A DNA stretch of 64,000 bases from Capillimicrobium sp035565675 (GTDB lineage: Bacteria; Actinomycetota; Thermoleophilia; Solirubrobacterales; Solirubrobacteraceae). Made by a program: the position numbers and the translations under genes. The notes below the pieces were generated by a model. It did not search any database. It saw nothing but the letters and a program-made list of their open reading frames with translations, and was not told the DNA's origin. Shown here piece by piece: positions 17,994 to 27,023 of the stretch. Location of the stretch: the NCBI GenBank assembly GCA_035565675.1, contig DATMSA010000019.1, positions 10,772 through 74,771 of the forward strand. The letters are read 5' to 3'. Position 1 is the stretch's first letter. Each line of letters opens with the position of its first letter.

Positions 17994-19147
17994 CAGACGC
18001 GCGCCTCCACCAGCGCCGAGGCGGCGCGGCGCGCGGCGCGGTCGGCCTCGTAGAGCGACTCGAACGCGCGGACGGGCTCGGCGCCGAGCTGGTCGAGCGT
18101 CTCCTCGATCACCGCGGGGATGCCCAGGAACGGCAGGCGGCCGGCGAGGAACGCGTGCACGGCGATCTCGTTGGCGGCGTTGAGCACGCACGGCGCGGTG
18201 CCGCCGGCGACCGCCGCCTCGCGGGCCAGGCGCAGGCACGGGAACGCGTCGACGTCGACCGGCTCGAACGTGAGCTGGCCGACCTCCTCCAGGCGCAGCC
18301 GCCGCGACGGCAGCGGCGCGCTCTCGGGATGGTGCAGCGCGTAGGCGATCGGGATCCGCATGTCCGGGTGGCCGAGGTGCGCGAGGCTGGCGCCGTCGAC
18401 GAGGTCGACGAGGCCGTGCACGATCGACTGCGGGTGCACGACGACGTCGATGCGCTCGTACGGCGTCCCGAACAGGTGGTGGGCCTCCATGACCTCCAGG
18501 CCCTTGTTCATCAGCGTCGCCGAGTCGATCGTGATCTTGCCGCCCATCGACCAGGTCGGGTGCTGCAGCGCCTCCTCGACGGTGACCTCGGCGAGCTGGG
18601 CGCGGGTGCGGCCGCGGAACGGGCCGCCGGAGGCGGTGATGACGAGCCGCTCGACCGCGCCGACCGGCAGCCCCGCCATGAGCTGGTGCAGGGCGGTGTG
18701 CTCGGAGTCGACGGGGATCAGCCGCGCGCCGGTGGCCTCCGACAGCGCGGTGACCAGCTCGCCGCCGACGACGAGCGACTCCTTGTTGGCCAGCGCCAGG
18801 TCGATCCCCTCGCCGAGCGTGGCGACGGTCGGGCCCAGGCCCGCGGAGCCGACGAGCGCGTTGAGGACGAGGTCGGCGCCGGAGGAGACGACCAGCTCGA
18901 CGAGCCCCTGGGGCCCGACGAGCACGTCGCCGTCCGTCCACGCCTCGGCCGCGCGCGCCCCCGCGTCGGGGTCGGCGAGCGCGATGCGGCGCACGCCGAG
19001 CGTGCGCGCCTGCTCGACGAGCGCCTCCCAGGAGCGCTCCGCGGACAGCCCGACGACCTCCAGCTCGCCGCCCGAGCGCTGGACGACGTCGAGCGCCTGG
19101 GTGCCGATGGAGCCGGTCGATCCGAGGATGAGCAGACGGCGGGGCAT
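17993..19147 (-). CDS. dxr: 1-deoxy-D-xylulose-5-phosphate reductoisomerase
   Basis: A 384-residue enzyme of the MEP pathway, reducing and rearranging DXP to MEP with NADPH. The dinucleotide motif GSTGSIGTQ is at about 9-17; the metal and substrate residues are in PVDSEHTAL, ITASGGPF and PTWSMGGKITIDSATLMNKG (key residues SEH, SGGPF, MNKGLE). Length is usual. It begins the dxr-rseP pair; cdsA, its usual upstream partner, is about 7.9 kb away past an inserted segment. TACCCT lies 8 bases before ATG 19147. Confidence 0.97.
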   Translation of the reverse strand: MPRRLLILGSTGSIGTQALDVVQRSGGELEVVGLSAERSWEALVEQARTLGVRRIALADPDAGARAAEAWTDGDVLVGPQGLVELVVSSGADLVLNALVGSAGLGPTVATLGEGIDLALANKESLVVGGELVTALSEATGARLIPVDSEHTALHQLMAGLPVGAVERLVITASGGPFRGRTRAQLAEVTVEEALQHPTWSMGGKITIDSATLMNKGLEVMEAHHLFGTPYERIDVVVHPQSIVHGLVDLVDGASLAHLGHPDMRIPIAYALHHPESAPLPSRRLRLEEVGQLTFEPVDVDAFPCLRLAREAAVAGGTAPCVLNAANEIAVHAFLAGRLPFLGIPAVIEETLDQLGAEPVRAFESLYEADRAARRAASALVEARV

Positions 19148-19155
19148 GTCAGCCC

Positions 19156-19161
19156 AGGGTA
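19156..19161 (-). promoter_or_regulatory. -10-like TACCCT for dxr
   Basis: TACCCT on the minus strand, 8 bases before ATG 19147. Only 38 bases separate dxr from the divergent aldolase. Confidence 0.4.
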
Positions 19162-19173
19162 GGCGTCCGGCCG

Positions 19174-19179
19174 TAGGAT
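19174..19179 (+). promoter_or_regulatory. -10-like TAGGAT for threonine aldolase
   Basis: TAGGAT ends exactly 6 bases before ATC 19186, the same spacing as TAGCGT-ATG (52820), TACGCT-ATG (56032) and TAGGTT-ATG (59009). AGGA at 19175-19178 could instead act as a Shine-Dalgarno with a 7-base spacer. Either reading points to ATC 19186. Confidence 0.45.
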
Positions 19180-19185
19180 GGCGCG

Positions 19186-20214
19186 ATCGTCGACCTGCGC
19201 TCCGACACCGTGACCCGCCCGGGCGAGGCGATGCGCGCGGCGATGGCGGCCGCCCCGGTCGGCGACGACCAGTTCGGCGAGGACCCGACGGTCGCGGCGC
19301 TGCAGGAGCGGGTGGCCGCGCTGCTGGGCAAGGAGGCGGGGCTGTTCGTGCCCTCCGGGCACATGGCCAACCAGCTCGCGCTGAAGCGGTACTGCCGGCA
19401 CGGCGACGACGTGATCGTCGGCCGCGAGGTGCACGCGGTGTGGCACGAGACCGGCGCGGCGGCGGCGCTGTCGGGCGTCCAGTTCACCGAGATCGGCGCC
19501 GACGGGCGGTTCACCGCCGACGAGCTGGCCGCGGCGATCCGGCCGCGCGGGCACCTGCTGCAGCCGCCGACGACGCTCGTCGAGGTCGAGGACACGCACA
19601 ACCGCATGGGCGGTCTCGTGTGGGATCGCGAGGAGCTCGCGGCGGTGGGCGCCGTCGCACGCGAGCGCGGGGTCGCCGGCTACCTGGACGGGGCGCGGCT
19701 GCTGAACGCGGCGGTCGCCCGCGGCGACGACCCCGCGGACCTGGCGGCGCCGTTCGACCTCGTCTCGATCGCCCTGTCGAAGGGGCTGGGCTGCCCGGTC
19801 GGCTCGGTGCTGGCCGGCTCGCGCGCCGACGTGGCGGCGCTCCTGCGCTGGCGGCGGATGCTCGGCGGCGCGATGCGCCAGGCCGGGATCGTGGCGGCCG
19901 CCGGCCTGTACGCGCTCGACCACCACGTCGACCGCCTCGCCGAGGATCACGCCAACGCGAAGCTGATCGCCCGCCGGCTGGCCGCCGTCGACGGCGTCGT
20001 CCTCGACCCGGAGGCGGTGGAGACGAACATCGTCGTGCTGCGCCTGGCGCCCGGCGCGCCCGACGCCGACACGGTCGTCGCGCGGGCGGCGGAGGCCGGC
20101 GTCCTCGTGATGGCGTTCGCGCCCCGGACGGTCCGCGCGGTCACCCACCTCGACGTGACGCGCGCGGACTGCGAGCGCGCGGCCGAGGTGCTCGCCGAGG
20201 CGATCGCCGGCTGA
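19186..20214 (+). CDS. Low-specificity L-threonine aldolase, apparent ATC start
   Basis: A 342-residue PLP enzyme that splits threonine or allo-threonine into glycine and acetaldehyde. Counting from ATC 19186, the N-terminus reads IVDLRSDTVTRPG, the near-invariant start of the family; EVGDD-like VGDDQFGEDPT follows, the PLP-binding Asp is in DGAR (168-171) and the PLP lysine is K199 in SIALSKGLG. No ATG, GTG or TTG exists in frame between the upstream TAG at 19174 and GTG 19210, and GTG 19210 would delete the conserved DLRSDT. So ATC initiation, or a base error in ATG, is the best explanation. Confidence 0.88.
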   Translation: MVDLRSDTVTRPGEAMRAAMAAAPVGDDQFGEDPTVAALQERVAALLGKEAGLFVPSGHMANQLALKRYCRHGDDVIVGREVHAVWHETGAAAALSGVQFTEIGADGRFTADELAAAIRPRGHLLQPPTTLVEVEDTHNRMGGLVWDREELAAVGAVARERGVAGYLDGARLLNAAVARGDDPADLAAPFDLVSIALSKGLGCPVGSVLAGSRADVAALLRWRRMLGGAMRQAGIVAAAGLYALDHHVDRLAEDHANAKLIARRLAAVDGVVLDPEAVETNIVVLRLAPGAPDADTVVARAAEAGVLVMAFAPRTVRAVTHLDVTRADCERAAEVLAEAIAG

Positions 20215-20217
20215 CGA

Positions 20218-20243
20218 CCGGGGACCGGGCCGCCCGGCCCCGG
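20218..20243 (+). terminator. GC-rich hairpin after threonine aldolase
   Basis: CCGGGG-A-CCGGG, loop CCG, CCCGG-CCCCGG: 11 paired bases with one bulged A, starting 4 bases after the aldolase stop. There is no T-tract, as is common for actinobacterial hairpin terminators. It separates the aldolase from the secreted protein gene. Confidence 0.5.
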
Positions 20244-20314
20244 CCCTGGGGATGATTCTGGGGTTGCCGCCGCTCCCGGAGCGTTGAACCATTGCGCCCC
20301 GCATGGAGGCTGGA

Positions 20315-23300
20315 GTGCACGGACGGTGGCTGCGGCGCACGGTCGCGGCCGGCGCGATCGGGCTCGGCGCCGCCGTGGCGCTCGCCGGTCCGGCGACCGC
20401 CGCCGGCGGGCTGCGGATCGTCGCGCCCGCGGACGACGCGCTGATCACGGGGTCGTCGGTCGACGTGCGCGTCCACGCCGGCGACGGCGTGCGGGTCGGC
20501 AAGGTCCTGGCGGCCGGCGCGCGCGGGCGCGACGTGACCGCTCGCCTGCGCCCCGCCGGGCGCCATCACCGCACGCTGCGCCTGCGCGTCGGGCCCGACC
20601 TGACGCCGGGGCCGAACACCGTGTTCGTGCGCGGCCGGCTGCCGTCCGGGCGCGAGACGACGGTCGCCCGCACGTTCACGGTCGCCCGGCCGCGCGCCGG
20701 GCTGCTGCGCGTGCGCGCGCCGCGCGGGCCCGTGCGCGCCGCGCCGGTCCCGGTCTCGCTGCGGCTGCTGGGCGACGGGACGCGGCTGCGGGTGCGCCTC
20801 AACGGCCGCGACGCCTTCGGCGCGTTCGCCGAGCGGCGCGGCCGGCGCTGGACCGCGCGCCTGGCCCGCAACGACGGCCTGCGCTTCGGTCCCAACCGCC
20901 TCGTCGTCACCGCGTACGACCCGAAGCGCGGGACCTACCAGCGCGACGTGCGCACGTTCCGGGTGCGCCGGACCGCCCCGCTCGTCGGCGCCGGACCCGA
21001 CCGCGTCGCCCGCGTCGGCGACGCGGTGCGCCTGGCGGGCCAGGCCCGCCCCGCCCGCCGCGGCGACCGCGTCAGCATGCGCTGGCGGATCGTCGCCCGC
21101 CCGGCCGGCTCGCGGGCGCGGCTGATCGGCGCCCGCAGCGCGCGCCCGCGCCTCGTGCCCGACGTCCCCGGCCACTACCGCATCCAGCTCCACGCGCGCG
21201 AGCACCCGCGGCCGCGCGCCACGGCGCGCGCGTCCCAGGCGCCCGCGACGCCGACCGACCCGCCGGCCACCACGCTCGACCCGCCCGCGACCACGATCGA
21301 CCCGCCGCCGGTGGTCCCGCCGCCCGCGACGACCGTCGACCCGCCGCCGATCGTCCCGACCCAGCCGATCACGCCCGGCTGCCCGCCGTCGACCACCCCG
21401 CTCGGCCCGACCCCGCCCGACCAGGCCGGCGCGCCCGGCGGCCCGATCCCGCCCTCGGAGGCCGGCGATCCCGGCGGTCCCACCCCGCCCGTCCAGGGCG
21501 GCGGCCCCACCCCGCCCGCCGACTCCGGGTGCGTCGTTCCCGCGCTCGAGCTCGAGCCCGGCAAGGACACGCTCGACCTGGCCGCCCAGCCGGCCGGGCT
21601 GCCGCAGATCCCCGTCTCGACCACCACCGACGACAACAGCCCGGTGATCACGGTCGGCGACACGCAGTACCCCATGAACGCGCCGCAGGGCCAGCAGATC
21701 CAGCTGCTGATCCTCGACGGGACGACGCTGCAACCCGACGCCGTCAACTTCCCCAACGGCACCTACAACCAGTCGTTCTTCGGCACCGTCGAAGGCGTCG
21801 CCCAGCTCCAGGACGTCGTGAAGAGCATCCCGAGCGACGACGTGGTGATCGCCGGCGGGACCGGTCGCGCGTGTTGTACGGACGTGATCGCGGTGGGCGA
21901 GCTCGCGGCCGCCCTGGAGATGATCGGCGCGACCTTCGAGCTCGGCCTCGGCCAGGGCGGCCTGCTTCAGACCCTCTCGAGCGGGCTGTGGTCGGTGATC
22001 GGCGCGACCGACCTCGATCCCGGCCAGGCCCACCAGCTCATGGGCCTCACGCAGTCCGGACAGACGTGCGCGGGCGGCTCCCCGGTCTGCCCCGGCGAGA
22101 TGCACGGGTTCTTCCGCCTGGGCAGCGACGGCCAGTACACGTTCGCGTGGGCGCCGACGTACCTGACGTTCGACACCCAGCCCGACGGCAGCGCGACCAC
22201 GAACGCGATCACGGTCGCCGGCCAGACGTATGCCTCCGATCCGGGGGCGATCCCCGCCGGAAGCTGGGGCTACCAGCTCCTGTGGCTCGACGCCGACACG
22301 CTGCAGTTCCGCGGGAACTTCACCTACGCGGCGCAGTCGGTCGCCAACCCGTTCGTCGGCCAGCCGGGCGTGTGGGAGAAGCTCGCGTCGCTGGGCCCGT
22401 TCTCCGCCCCGCCCGCGGCCCTCAGCTCGCAGCTGCAGCAGATCGCCGCCGACCCGACGCCGGGGTTCATCGTGCTGACCACGATCGGCCAGCCGGCCGA
22501 GATGCAGCTCTGGACCGGATCGGCCGGCGACAACCCGCCCGGCCAGGACTGGATCAACGGGTCCATGGGCGGCTTCCAGCCCAACGACCTCTGGGCGATG
22601 GTCGCGATGGCGCTCGAGACGTTCGGCGGCAACCCGTACGCCGTGCTCGGTCCCGCGGGCACCCCGCCCGCCGGCACCGAGCTGCTCAGCGGGGACGCGA
22701 ACTTCAACGCCGGGCTCTCGACGACGCCGGTCGGCCCGTACACGCTGGTCGGGGTCGCCGGGCTCGACGAGCTCGGCCCCAACCAGGGCGCCGAGCTCGC
22801 GACCGCCGTCGTCAACGCGATCCCCGGCGCGTCCCAGTCCGACAAGGTCTCGTCCAACCGCATCGTCGGGACGCTGCGCCGCAACCGCCAGGGCCTGCTC
22901 GTGCCCGCGGCGACCGGCTCCCCCGAGCTCGACGTGTCGCCGCAGCAGTTCGACGCGGGCCTCACGGCGCTGCTCGCGCAGCCGGCGCAGCCGTTCCCGA
23001 CGCTCGCCGAGATGGGGACGGCCACGGCGGCGGCCATGCAGTACCTCTTCGACAACCTCGACTTCAGCGGGCAGATGGACCCCGTCTACGGGCTGCGCGC
23101 CGCGTACTGGACCGACAACGAGAGCCAGTCGACCTGGAACAGCCTGGCCGCGATGATCCAGAGCGGGAAGAACCGCGACGACCAGCCGATGAACGGCCAG
23201 CTGTGCGCGGCGACCATGGAGAACTGCACCGAGGCGGCGTACGACGCGCTGGCGTCCCAGCTCGTGCAGGAGTTCATCGCCGTCGGGAACGTCGCCGGCC

Positions 23301-24190
23301 TCTTCGGCAGGTCCGGCCCCTGGGCCACGATCTACACGCAGCTCGCCGAGAACGGGACGATCACGTTCGCGAGCGTCTCCGGGGAGATCGTCGCGCAGTA
23401 CACCAACCTGGCCGCCCAGGAGATCCAGGCGCTGGATGCGCTGGCGATCGCCGACGGCGCGACCAGCATCGTCTCGGGCCTGGGCGAGGCGCTCCTCGAC
23501 GGCGCCTTCCCCGAGGGCGCCATGGTGCTCGGCGTCGTCGCCGACCTGATCGAGGGGAGCCTCGAGGTCGCCGGCGGGGCCACGGCGAGCGCGGACGGCG
23601 GCGACATCCCCGCGTTCGACGCGGGCCCCTTCGAGGTCAAGGCGAGCAGCTTCGCGACGGTGCTCGGCAAGAACTTCAGCGCGATGGCCCAGCAGCTCGA
23701 CACCATCCAGGACCTGCTCGTCAGCGACCAGGGCCGCCTGGCCGCCGCGGGCCAGGCGACCGCCGCGGGCGGCGCCTGGGACCTGTCCGGAGCGCAGCAG
23801 GAGGCGGTCCAGAACCAGCTCCAGTTCGCGATGCAGCAGTACGTGTGGCTCTCGCTGCTCCCCGGCGCCGTGGGCGTGTACGAGTGCATCCACACCTACT
23901 CCTCCGACGCGCAGAAGGCCAACGACCCGATCTTCTCGATCAACGCGCCGACCGACGACGTGCCCGGCACCGGGCTCAACGGCGTCGTCCCGCAGTACCA
24001 GTGGATCGCCGGCCCGGGCCACCTGTACCCGCCGAGCGGCTCGATCCAGGGCCTCATCGACGCCTCCAACCCGCCGGCCGGCACGACCCCGGGGCTCGGC
24101 ATCCCGCCCGAGTACCTGGTCGCGACCGCGCAGATGAACGGCAGCACGCCGACGACGCCCGGGTTCATCCCCTACGGCGACGGCTGCTGA
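20315..24190 (+). CDS. Large secreted protein with Ig-like N-terminus, Pro/Thr linker and two ILEI/PANDER-like modules
   Basis: A 1291-residue protein. It has a signal peptide (VHGRWLRR, then hydrophobic to ATAAG), beta-rich Ig-like sequence to about 310, and a low-complexity linker of Asp-Pro-Pro, Ala-Thr-Thr and Pro-Gly repeats (about 310-410). Two similar modules follow, about 455-560 and 645-800: each has a hydrophobic LxxLD strand followed by Thr/Gly, a later strand (DDVVIAGG; GFIVLTTIG), a helix with ALExxG and an end strand (WSVIGATDLDPGQ; YTLVGVAGLDELGPNQ). This layout recalls the ILEI domain of FAM3 proteins; it is inference. About 490 Gln/Ala-rich residues follow, unlike anything I recognise. 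GTG 20315 has GGAGG 5 bases upstream; ATG 20303 lies inside that site. Confidence 0.85.
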   Translation: MHGRWLRRTVAAGAIGLGAAVALAGPATAAGGLRIVAPADDALITGSSVDVRVHAGDGVRVGKVLAAGARGRDVTARLRPAGRHHRTLRLRVGPDLTPGPNTVFVRGRLPSGRETTVARTFTVARPRAGLLRVRAPRGPVRAAPVPVSLRLLGDGTRLRVRLNGRDAFGAFAERRGRRWTARLARNDGLRFGPNRLVVTAYDPKRGTYQRDVRTFRVRRTAPLVGAGPDRVARVGDAVRLAGQARPARRGDRVSMRWRIVARPAGSRARLIGARSARPRLVPDVPGHYRIQLHAREHPRPRATARASQAPATPTDPPATTLDPPATTIDPPPVVPPPATTVDPPPIVPTQPITPGCPPSTTPLGPTPPDQAGAPGGPIPPSEAGDPGGPTPPVQGGGPTPPADSGCVVPALELEPGKDTLDLAAQPAGLPQIPVSTTTDDNSPVITVGDTQYPMNAPQGQQIQLLILDGTTLQPDAVNFPNGTYNQSFFGTVEGVAQLQDVVKSIPSDDVVIAGGTGRACCTDVIAVGELAAALEMIGATFELGLGQGGLLQTLSSGLWSVIGATDLDPGQAHQLMGLTQSGQTCAGGSPVCPGEMHGFFRLGSDGQYTFAWAPTYLTFDTQPDGSATTNAITVAGQTYASDPGAIPAGSWGYQLLWLDADTLQFRGNFTYAAQSVANPFVGQPGVWEKLASLGPFSAPPAALSSQLQQIAADPTPGFIVLTTIGQPAEMQLWTGSAGDNPPGQDWINGSMGGFQPNDLWAMVAMALETFGGNPYAVLGPAGTPPAGTELLSGDANFNAGLSTTPVGPYTLVGVAGLDELGPNQGAELATAVVNAIPGASQSDKVSSNRIVGTLRRNRQGLLVPAATGSPELDVSPQQFDAGLTALLAQPAQPFPTLAEMGTATAAAMQYLFDNLDFSGQMDPVYGLRAAYWTDNESQSTWNSLAAMIQSGKNRDDQPMNGQLCAATMENCTEAAYDALASQLVQEFIAVGNVAGLFGRSGPWATIYTQLAENGTITFASVSGEIVAQYTNLAAQEIQALDALAIADGATSIVSGLGEALLDGAFPEGAMVLGVVADLIEGSLEVAGGATASADGGDIPAFDAGPFEVKASSFATVLGKNFSAMAQQLDTIQDLLVSDQGRLAAAGQATAAGGAWDLSGAQQEAVQNQLQFAMQQYVWLSLLPGAVGVYECIHTYSSDAQKANDPIFSINAPTDDVPGTGLNGVVPQYQWIAGPGHLYPPSGSIQGLIDASNPPAGTTPGLGIPPEYLVATAQMNGSTPTTPGFIPYGDGC

Positions 24191-26991
24191 GCCCCGTCCG
24201 AGAGCGCGCGGCGCAGCTGCGTGCGCGAGCGGATGCCGAGCCGCCGGTAGATCGCCGACAGGTGGTACTCGACGGTCTTCTCGGTGACGACCAGCTCCTG
24301 GGCGATCGCCCGGTTGGCCAGCCCGCGGGCGGCGAGCTCGGCGACGCGGCGCTGGCGCGGCGTGAGCGCGGCGGCCCCGTGCGCGGCCGCCCGCCGCGGG
24401 CGCGCGCCGCTGCGCACCAGCTCGTCGCGCGCCCGGTCGGCCACGGCCTCGGCCCCCGACGCCTCGGCGGCGGCCAGCGCGGTCCGCAGCACCCGGCGCG
24501 CGCGGGCGGCGTCGCCGCGGTCGCGCAGGGCCGCCCCCAGCTCGGTGAGCGCCCGCGCGCGCACGACCGGCGACTCGGCCCGGGCCAGCGCCGCCACCGC
24601 CTCCTCCAGCAGCGCGACGCGCTCCTCCCCCGCGCTCGCCGCCGCGAGCGCGCGCAGCGCGACGCCCAGTCCCAGCGGCGACCGGGTGCGCCGGGCGATC
24701 GCGACGTCCTCGCGCGCGAGCGCCCGGGCCCGGTCGAGATCGCCGGCCGCGGCGAGCGCGAGCGCCGCCTCGGCCCGCCACGGGATCCGCCCGGACGCGG
24801 TGTCGCCGCTGGCCATCTGGCGGCGCCCGCACTCCAGCAGGTCGGGGATCGCCGCGGCGGGGTCGCCGCCTTCGGCCGCCAGCCGCCCGCGCGCGTGCAG
24901 GACGAGGTCGTAGCCCGAGGAGTCGGGCAGCTCGCCGTCGAGGCCGTGGCGGGCGAGCACGGCGCGCGCCTCGTCGGCCCCGCCGCGCTCCAGCAGGGCC
25001 TCGACGAGCATCGCCACCGCCACCGGCTGCCCGAAGCCCGGCGAGATGTCGAGGTCGAGCACGGCGCGCGCGTCGGCCTCGGCGCGCGCCAGCAGCCCGT
25101 GCGGCAGCGCCACCATCGCGCGCAGGTTCAGGGTCGTGGACTGGAGCGTCAGCTCGGCCCGCGCGGCCGCCCAGGCGGCGCCGCGGTCGACCGCGGCCAG
25201 CGCGGTCCGCCAGCGGGCGGTGCGCGCCAGCGCCAGCGCCGCGACGACGCTCGCGTCGACGTCCTGGCGGGTCCCCGCGAACCCGGGGCCGTCCGCGAGC
25301 GCCGCCTCCGCCGCGGCGGTCACGTCGGCCTCGGGCGCGCCGTCGTACAGCCGCTGGAGCGCCAGGTGCGCGGTCTGGAAGCGGCGGCCCGGCGCGCTGA
25401 GCGACGGGCGGTCGCCGAGCTCGCGGATGCGCCGGGCCCGGTCGCCCGCCAGCGCCGGCACGTAGAAGGCGAACAGCAGCGCGACGCACTCCAGCGTCTC
25501 GCCGAGCGCGGGATCGGCGCCGTCGAGCGCCGCGCGGGCGGCGTCGGCGGCCGCGACGGCGTCGGCGAAGCGGGCGTTGGAGGCGAGCGCGAAGCTCAGC
25601 TCGACGCCCGCGGCCGCCGTGTCCTGCGGCGTGACCGCCCGCGCCGCCGCCTGCTCCAGATGGCCAAGGGCGTCGGCGTACGCGCCCGTGGCGTTCTCGG
25701 CGGCGCCGAGCGCGAGCAGGACGCCGCCGAGGTCCTCGGCGGCGGGCGGCTCGGCCAGGGCGCGGCGCAGGAGCGCCACGGCGACGTCCGGCGCCCCGCG
25801 CGCCGTCGCGCGCCCGGCGGCGGCCCGCAGCGCGCGCGCCCGCTCGGGCCGGCCGGCGGGGGCGACCTCGAGCAGGTGGGTGGCGGCCCGCTCGACGTCG
25901 CCGCGCCCGGCGAGCGCCGCGGCCGCGCGCGCGTGCAGCGCCTCGCGGCGCGCGGCGGGCATCGCCTCCACGACCGCGGCCTCGACGAGCGGGTGGACGC
26001 AGCGGACCGGCTCGCCCGCGGCCGCGATGTCGACCGCGACGAGCACCGCGAGCGCGTCCTCGGCGTCGGCCCGCTCCAGCGCGGCCAGCTCGGCCAGGAG
26101 CGCGAGGTCCGCCACGCCGCCGGTGACGGCGATCGCCTCGGCCAGCCGCCGCACCGCCGCCGGGGTGGCGTCCAGGCGCGCCCGCACGTGGTGGGCGACC
26201 GCGCGCCCGCCCACGCGTCGCACCTCGGCCACCGCGCGGTCGGGCGCCACCCCGCCCTGGCGCAGCGCGCCCGCCAGCGCGATCAGGAGGTACGGCGTGC
26301 CGCCGGTGGCGGCGTGGCAGGCGGCGGCGAGCGCCGCGGGCGCGGGCGCGCCCAGCACGCCCTCCAGCAGGCGGCCGGTCGCGGCGGCGCTCAGCGGCGG
26401 CGGCACGAGCGCGTCGCCGACGCGCAGCAGGTCGTCGAGCGCGGGCGAGCGCGCCGGCTCGCCCGTGGAGCGCAGGGCGACGGCCAGCAGCAGCGGCCCG
26501 CCGTCGATCCGCCGCGCCAGGAACGCCAGCCAGCGCAGCGACGGCTCGTCGCACCACTGCACGTCGTCGACCACCAGCGCGAGCGGGCCGTCGCCGGCGA
26601 GGTTGCGGGCCATCCGCGAGAGGCCGCGCTCCAGCGCGTGGGCGGCGGGCGGCGGGCCCTCGGCGCCCGGGTCGAGGACGACCCGGGCGGGCGCGGCCTC
26701 TCCCGCGAACGGGTCCGGGCCCGGCGCCGCGGCCGCCAGGAGCGGCTCCAGGAGCTGGCGCGCCACCCCGAAGGCGTGCTCGCGCTCCAGCGGGCTGCAG
26801 CGGGCGATCGCGACCCGCGCCCCGGCGGCCGCCGCGCGCGCCGCGCACGCCTCCACGAGCGCGGTCTTCCCGATCCCCGCCGGGCCGGTCGCGCACAGCA
26901 CGGTCCCGCGGCCGGCCCGCAGGTCGGCCACCGCCCGGTCGATGCGATGCAGCTCTCGCGCCCGCTCGAGGAGGTCGCGCTCGGCGTCCAT
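24172..26991 (-). CDS. LuxR-family transcriptional regulator with N-terminal AAA ATPase (MalT/LAL type)
   Basis: A 939-residue LAL-type regulator. Walker A is GPAGIGKT at 36-43 and Walker B is LALVVDDVQW. A long Ala/Arg-rich helical middle (about 330-860) looks like TPR-type repeats. The C-terminal LuxR helix-turn-helix (about 870-935) reads LTPRQRRVAELAARGLANRAIAQ and then VTEKTVEYHLSAIYRRLG. Such proteins sense a ligand through the ATPase/TPR part and bind DNA as oligomers. Its 3' end overlaps the convergent secreted-protein gene by 19 bases. ATG 26991 is 10 bases after TAGGTT; GTG 26997 is less likely. Confidence 0.92.
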   Translation of the reverse strand: MDAERDLLERARELHRIDRAVADLRAGRGTVLCATGPAGIGKTALVEACAARAAAAGARVAIARCSPLEREHAFGVARQLLEPLLAAAAPGPDPFAGEAAPARVVLDPGAEGPPPAAHALERGLSRMARNLAGDGPLALVVDDVQWCDEPSLRWLAFLARRIDGGPLLLAVALRSTGEPARSPALDDLLRVGDALVPPPLSAAATGRLLEGVLGAPAPAALAAACHAATGGTPYLLIALAGALRQGGVAPDRAVAEVRRVGGRAVAHHVRARLDATPAAVRRLAEAIAVTGGVADLALLAELAALERADAEDALAVLVAVDIAAAGEPVRCVHPLVEAAVVEAMPAARREALHARAAAALAGRGDVERAATHLLEVAPAGRPERARALRAAAGRATARGAPDVAVALLRRALAEPPAAEDLGGVLLALGAAENATGAYADALGHLEQAAARAVTPQDTAAAGVELSFALASNARFADAVAAADAARAALDGADPALGETLECVALLFAFYVPALAGDRARRIRELGDRPSLSAPGRRFQTAHLALQRLYDGAPEADVTAAAEAALADGPGFAGTRQDVDASVVAALALARTARWRTALAAVDRGAAWAAARAELTLQSTTLNLRAMVALPHGLLARAEADARAVLDLDISPGFGQPVAVAMLVEALLERGGADEARAVLARHGLDGELPDSSGYDLVLHARGRLAAEGGDPAAAIPDLLECGRRQMASGDTASGRIPWRAEAALALAAAGDLDRARALAREDVAIARRTRSPLGLGVALRALAAASAGEERVALLEEAVAALARAESPVVRARALTELGAALRDRGDAARARRVLRTALAAAEASGAEAVADRARDELVRSGARPRRAAAHGAAALTPRQRRVAELAARGLANRAIAQELVVTEKTVEYHLSAIYRRLGIRSRTQLRRALSDGAQQPSP

Positions 26992-27001
26992 GCGCACGCG
27001 G

Positions 27002-27007
27002 AACCTA
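27002..27007 (-). promoter_or_regulatory. -10-like TAGGTT for LuxR-type regulator
   Basis: TAGGTT on the minus strand, exactly 10 bases before ATG 26991, in the 32-base gap after cdsA. Confidence 0.4.
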
Positions 27008-27023
27008 ACGCGCCGGACCCCGC

